Source of the DNA: JBCBKZ01 sp039026975
GTDB taxonomy: Bacteria > Bacteroidota > Bacteroidia > J057
Length of the DNA stretch: 5,481 nt
Assembly (NCBI GenBank): GCA_039026975.1
Contig: JBCCLI010000428.1
Span: 1 to 5,481, forward strand
Direction of reading: 5' to 3'
Part shown: positions 3,895 through 5,481 of the stretch, piece by piece
How the letters are laid out: each line of letters begins with the position of its first letter
Numbering within the stretch: position 1 is the first letter of the stretch
Made by a program: the position numbers and the translations under genes
The notes under the pieces: generated by a model
What the model was told of the DNA's origin: nothing
Database searches by the model: none
Seen by the model: the letters and a program-made list of their open reading frames with translations, nothing else

Positions 3895-5481
3895 ATGCAA
3901 AGGAGGGAGAAAGAACATATACAGCCTCCTAAACTTGCCCATCGGTTTCTGAAGTTCTTCCTGAAAGATGAGTTCCTGGAGGAAGTTGAGGGTGACCTTG
4001 AGGAGAAGTTTTGGACCCGACTGGAAGAAAGGTCAAGCAGGAGAGCCAAGCTGTCATATTGGTATGAAGTCAGTCAATACGTTCGCCCTTTTGCAATTAA
4101 ACAACTGGACATTTTCCCTAGACAGACCATTATGCTAAAGCACTATTTACTTATTAACTGGCGAAACCTCTTGAAAAACAAAGGGTATTCATTTATCAAT
4201 ATTGGCGGCTTAGGGCTGGGAATAGCCGTGGCCATGCTGATCGGATTATGGATATATGATGAGCTTACCTTTAATACTTATCACGATAATTATGAGGAGA
4301 TAGGCTGGCTATACCAGCACCGCGTATATGGTGCCGAGACAGAAACCTGGATGAATATGCCCTTTGCTACCAGTGAAGAACTCAGTACCTCCTACGGAAA
4401 CCATTTCAGTCAGGTAGTGTCAGGTACATGGGCCTGGGAACATATTCTGAGAGTAGATGAGGAGGTCTTTATGGCTACGGGTTCTTTCATGGAACCCGAC
4501 GCGCCGGATTTATTAAGTCTGGAGCTAACTGCCGGGAGAATTGATGCCCTGGCAGATCCTTCCTCCATCATAGTTTCAGAATCTTTAGCTAAAAGGATAT
4601 TCGGAATTAGCGATCCTATGGGAAAGCGAGTTCTCATAGGGGCAACAACTGAATTTCGGGTAGCAGGGGTGTATAAAGACATACCTGAGGCAAGCAATTT
4701 TAATGAGTTGCTCTTTATCGCTCCATGGGAAGCCTACTTCACCTCATACTCATGGGCCAGAAACGTAAGAAATTCCTGGGGGGTAAATGCAAGTCAGATA
4801 TATGTAAAGCTGGCTAAAGGGACTACTGCTGAGGCTGCTTCTGCTGCCGTGAAGGACATGTTGATCGGTAAACTAGAAGAGTCAGGGGATGAGGTAAGCC
4901 TAAACTTACAGCCGGAGGTGTTTGTGCATCCTATGAGTAAGTGGCATCTGTATGACAACTTTGAAAATGGGGTAAATACAGGTGGGAGAATTACCAATGT
5001 ATGGCTATTTGGCATCATTAGCTTTTTTGTTCTTCTCCTGGCTTGTATCAATTTCATGAATCTCAGTACTGCCCGTTCTGAAAAGCGTGTCAGGGAAGTG
5101 GGGATACGCAAAGCCATAGGCTCACAGCAGTACCAGCTTATACAGCAATTTTTCACAGAGTCCATACTCGTAGCCTTCCTTGGATTTTTACTAGCTATAG
5201 GCATTGTCGTCTTGGCTCTACCATGGTTTAATGAAATTTCAGACAAAAGCATAAGACTCCCATTTAATCAGCCGCTATTCTGGCTAAGTGGGATTGGCTT
5301 TACGCTTTTTACGGGACTATTAGCAGGTAGCTATCCAGCCTTCTACTTATCCTCCTTCAAATCTATAAATGCCTTAAAGGGAAGCGTGAGGAGAGGGAGA
5401 GCCTCTACCCTGCCTCGCAAAGTCCTGGTGGTCCTTCAGTTCACAGTGAGCATTACGCTTATCATAGGGACGGCCATCGTA
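3895..5481 (+). CDS. FtsX/MacB-type ABC transporter permease with PadR-linked prefix domain (partial)
   Basis: The frame stays open to the window end, giving 529 residues without a stop. Residues about 10-75 (PPKLAHRFLKFFLKDEFLEE, then VEGDLEEKFWTR) match the permease prefix domain found in permeases encoded next to PadR genes. After NWRNLLKNKGYSFINIGGL comes the first membrane helix (about 102-121) and a MacB-type periplasmic domain (about 122-360), with ESLAKRIFG near 229 and DPMGKRVLIG near 240. The first FtsX domain follows: a helix at about 368-389, the signature CINFMNLSTARSEKRVREVG into IRKAIGS (384-410), and helices at about 421-443 and 460-485. A further helix begins near 508 and would open the second half, beyond the window; full-length relatives are roughly 800 residues. 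Such permeases work with a separate ATPase, using ATP to move periplasmic parts in lipid, lipoprotein or drug export. No ATPase is visible here. Translation is probably coupled to padR, since no ribosome site precedes the ATG. Confidence 0.94.
   Translation, partial: MQRREKEHIQPPKLAHRFLKFFLKDEFLEEVEGDLEEKFWTRLEERSSRRAKLSYWYEVSQYVRPFAIKQLDIFPRQTIMLKHYLLINWRNLLKNKGYSFINIGGLGLGIAVAMLIGLWIYDELTFNTYHDNYEEIGWLYQHRVYGAETETWMNMPFATSEELSTSYGNHFSQVVSGTWAWEHILRVDEEVFMATGSFMEPDAPDLLSLELTAGRIDALADPSSIIVSESLAKRIFGISDPMGKRVLIGATTEFRVAGVYKDIPEASNFNELLFIAPWEAYFTSYSWARNVRNSWGVNASQIYVKLAKGTTAEAASAAVKDMLIGKLEESGDEVSLNLQPEVFVHPMSKWHLYDNFENGVNTGGRITNVWLFGIISFFVLLLACINFMNLSTARSEKRVREVGIRKAIGSQQYQLIQQFFTESILVAFLGFLLAIGIVVLALPWFNEISDKSIRLPFNQPLFWLSGIGFTLFTGLLAGSYPAFYLSSFKSINALKGSVRRGRASTLPRKVLVVLQFTVSITLIIGTAIV

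Noticed and set aside
3591..5252. Minus-strand open frames at 3591-3806, 3843-4049, 4410-4697 and 4794-5252
   Set aside because: All are antisense to padR or the permease, whose translations match known families throughout; the antisense products are rich in Ser and Arg without recognisable domains.

Overview
The window looks like a chromosomal segment from a member of the Bacteroidota, most likely a Cytophagales-type bacterium. The taxon call rests on protein families: a DUF2911 secreted protein ending its signal peptide in Ala-Gln, a Bacteroidota-style OxyR, and a PadR regulator joined to an FtsX/MacB-type permease with an N-terminal prefix domain. Candidate -7 elements of the TAnnTTTG type and weak Shine-Dalgarno sequences also fit. 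No rRNA, tRNA, CRISPR array or insertion sequence was seen.

Layout, left to right. Positions 1-253 hold plus-strand coding-like sequence that I cannot identify: the end of a frame that closes at 84, then a 53-residue frame that closes at 253. The two may be one gene broken by a frameshift. Positions 250-2092 hold a minus-strand pair, oxyR followed 13 bases later by a TolB-like beta-propeller lipoprotein. A regulatory gap (2093-2282) separates oxyR from a divergent plus-strand ankyrin-repeat gene (2283-2747). That gene converges on a minus-strand DUF2911 gene (2823-3338), with a strong terminator hairpin between them. A second divergent gap (3339-3551) leads to a plus-strand operon of a PadR regulator (3552-3893) and, one base later, a large ABC-transporter permease (3895 to the window end, incomplete).

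How the genes may work together. OxyR keeps both redox cysteines and several peroxide-site residues at or next to the E. coli positions, so it should sense hydrogen peroxide. In other bacteria small ankyrin proteins sit beside catalase genes and help catalase activity; here the ankyrin gene sits beside oxyR and no catalase is in view. The lipoprotein is probably co-transcribed with oxyR and may belong to the same response, but its ligand is unknown. The PadR-permease pair is a self-contained module: PadR probably represses its own operon through an inverted repeat over the promoter, and the permease may handle a toxic compound or an envelope lipid or lipoprotein. No transporter ATPase gene is in the window.

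I do not see a clearly new system. The most useful leads are the oxyR-ankyrin-lipoprotein grouping, the inverted and direct repeats in front of padR, and the possible frameshifted gene at the left edge.
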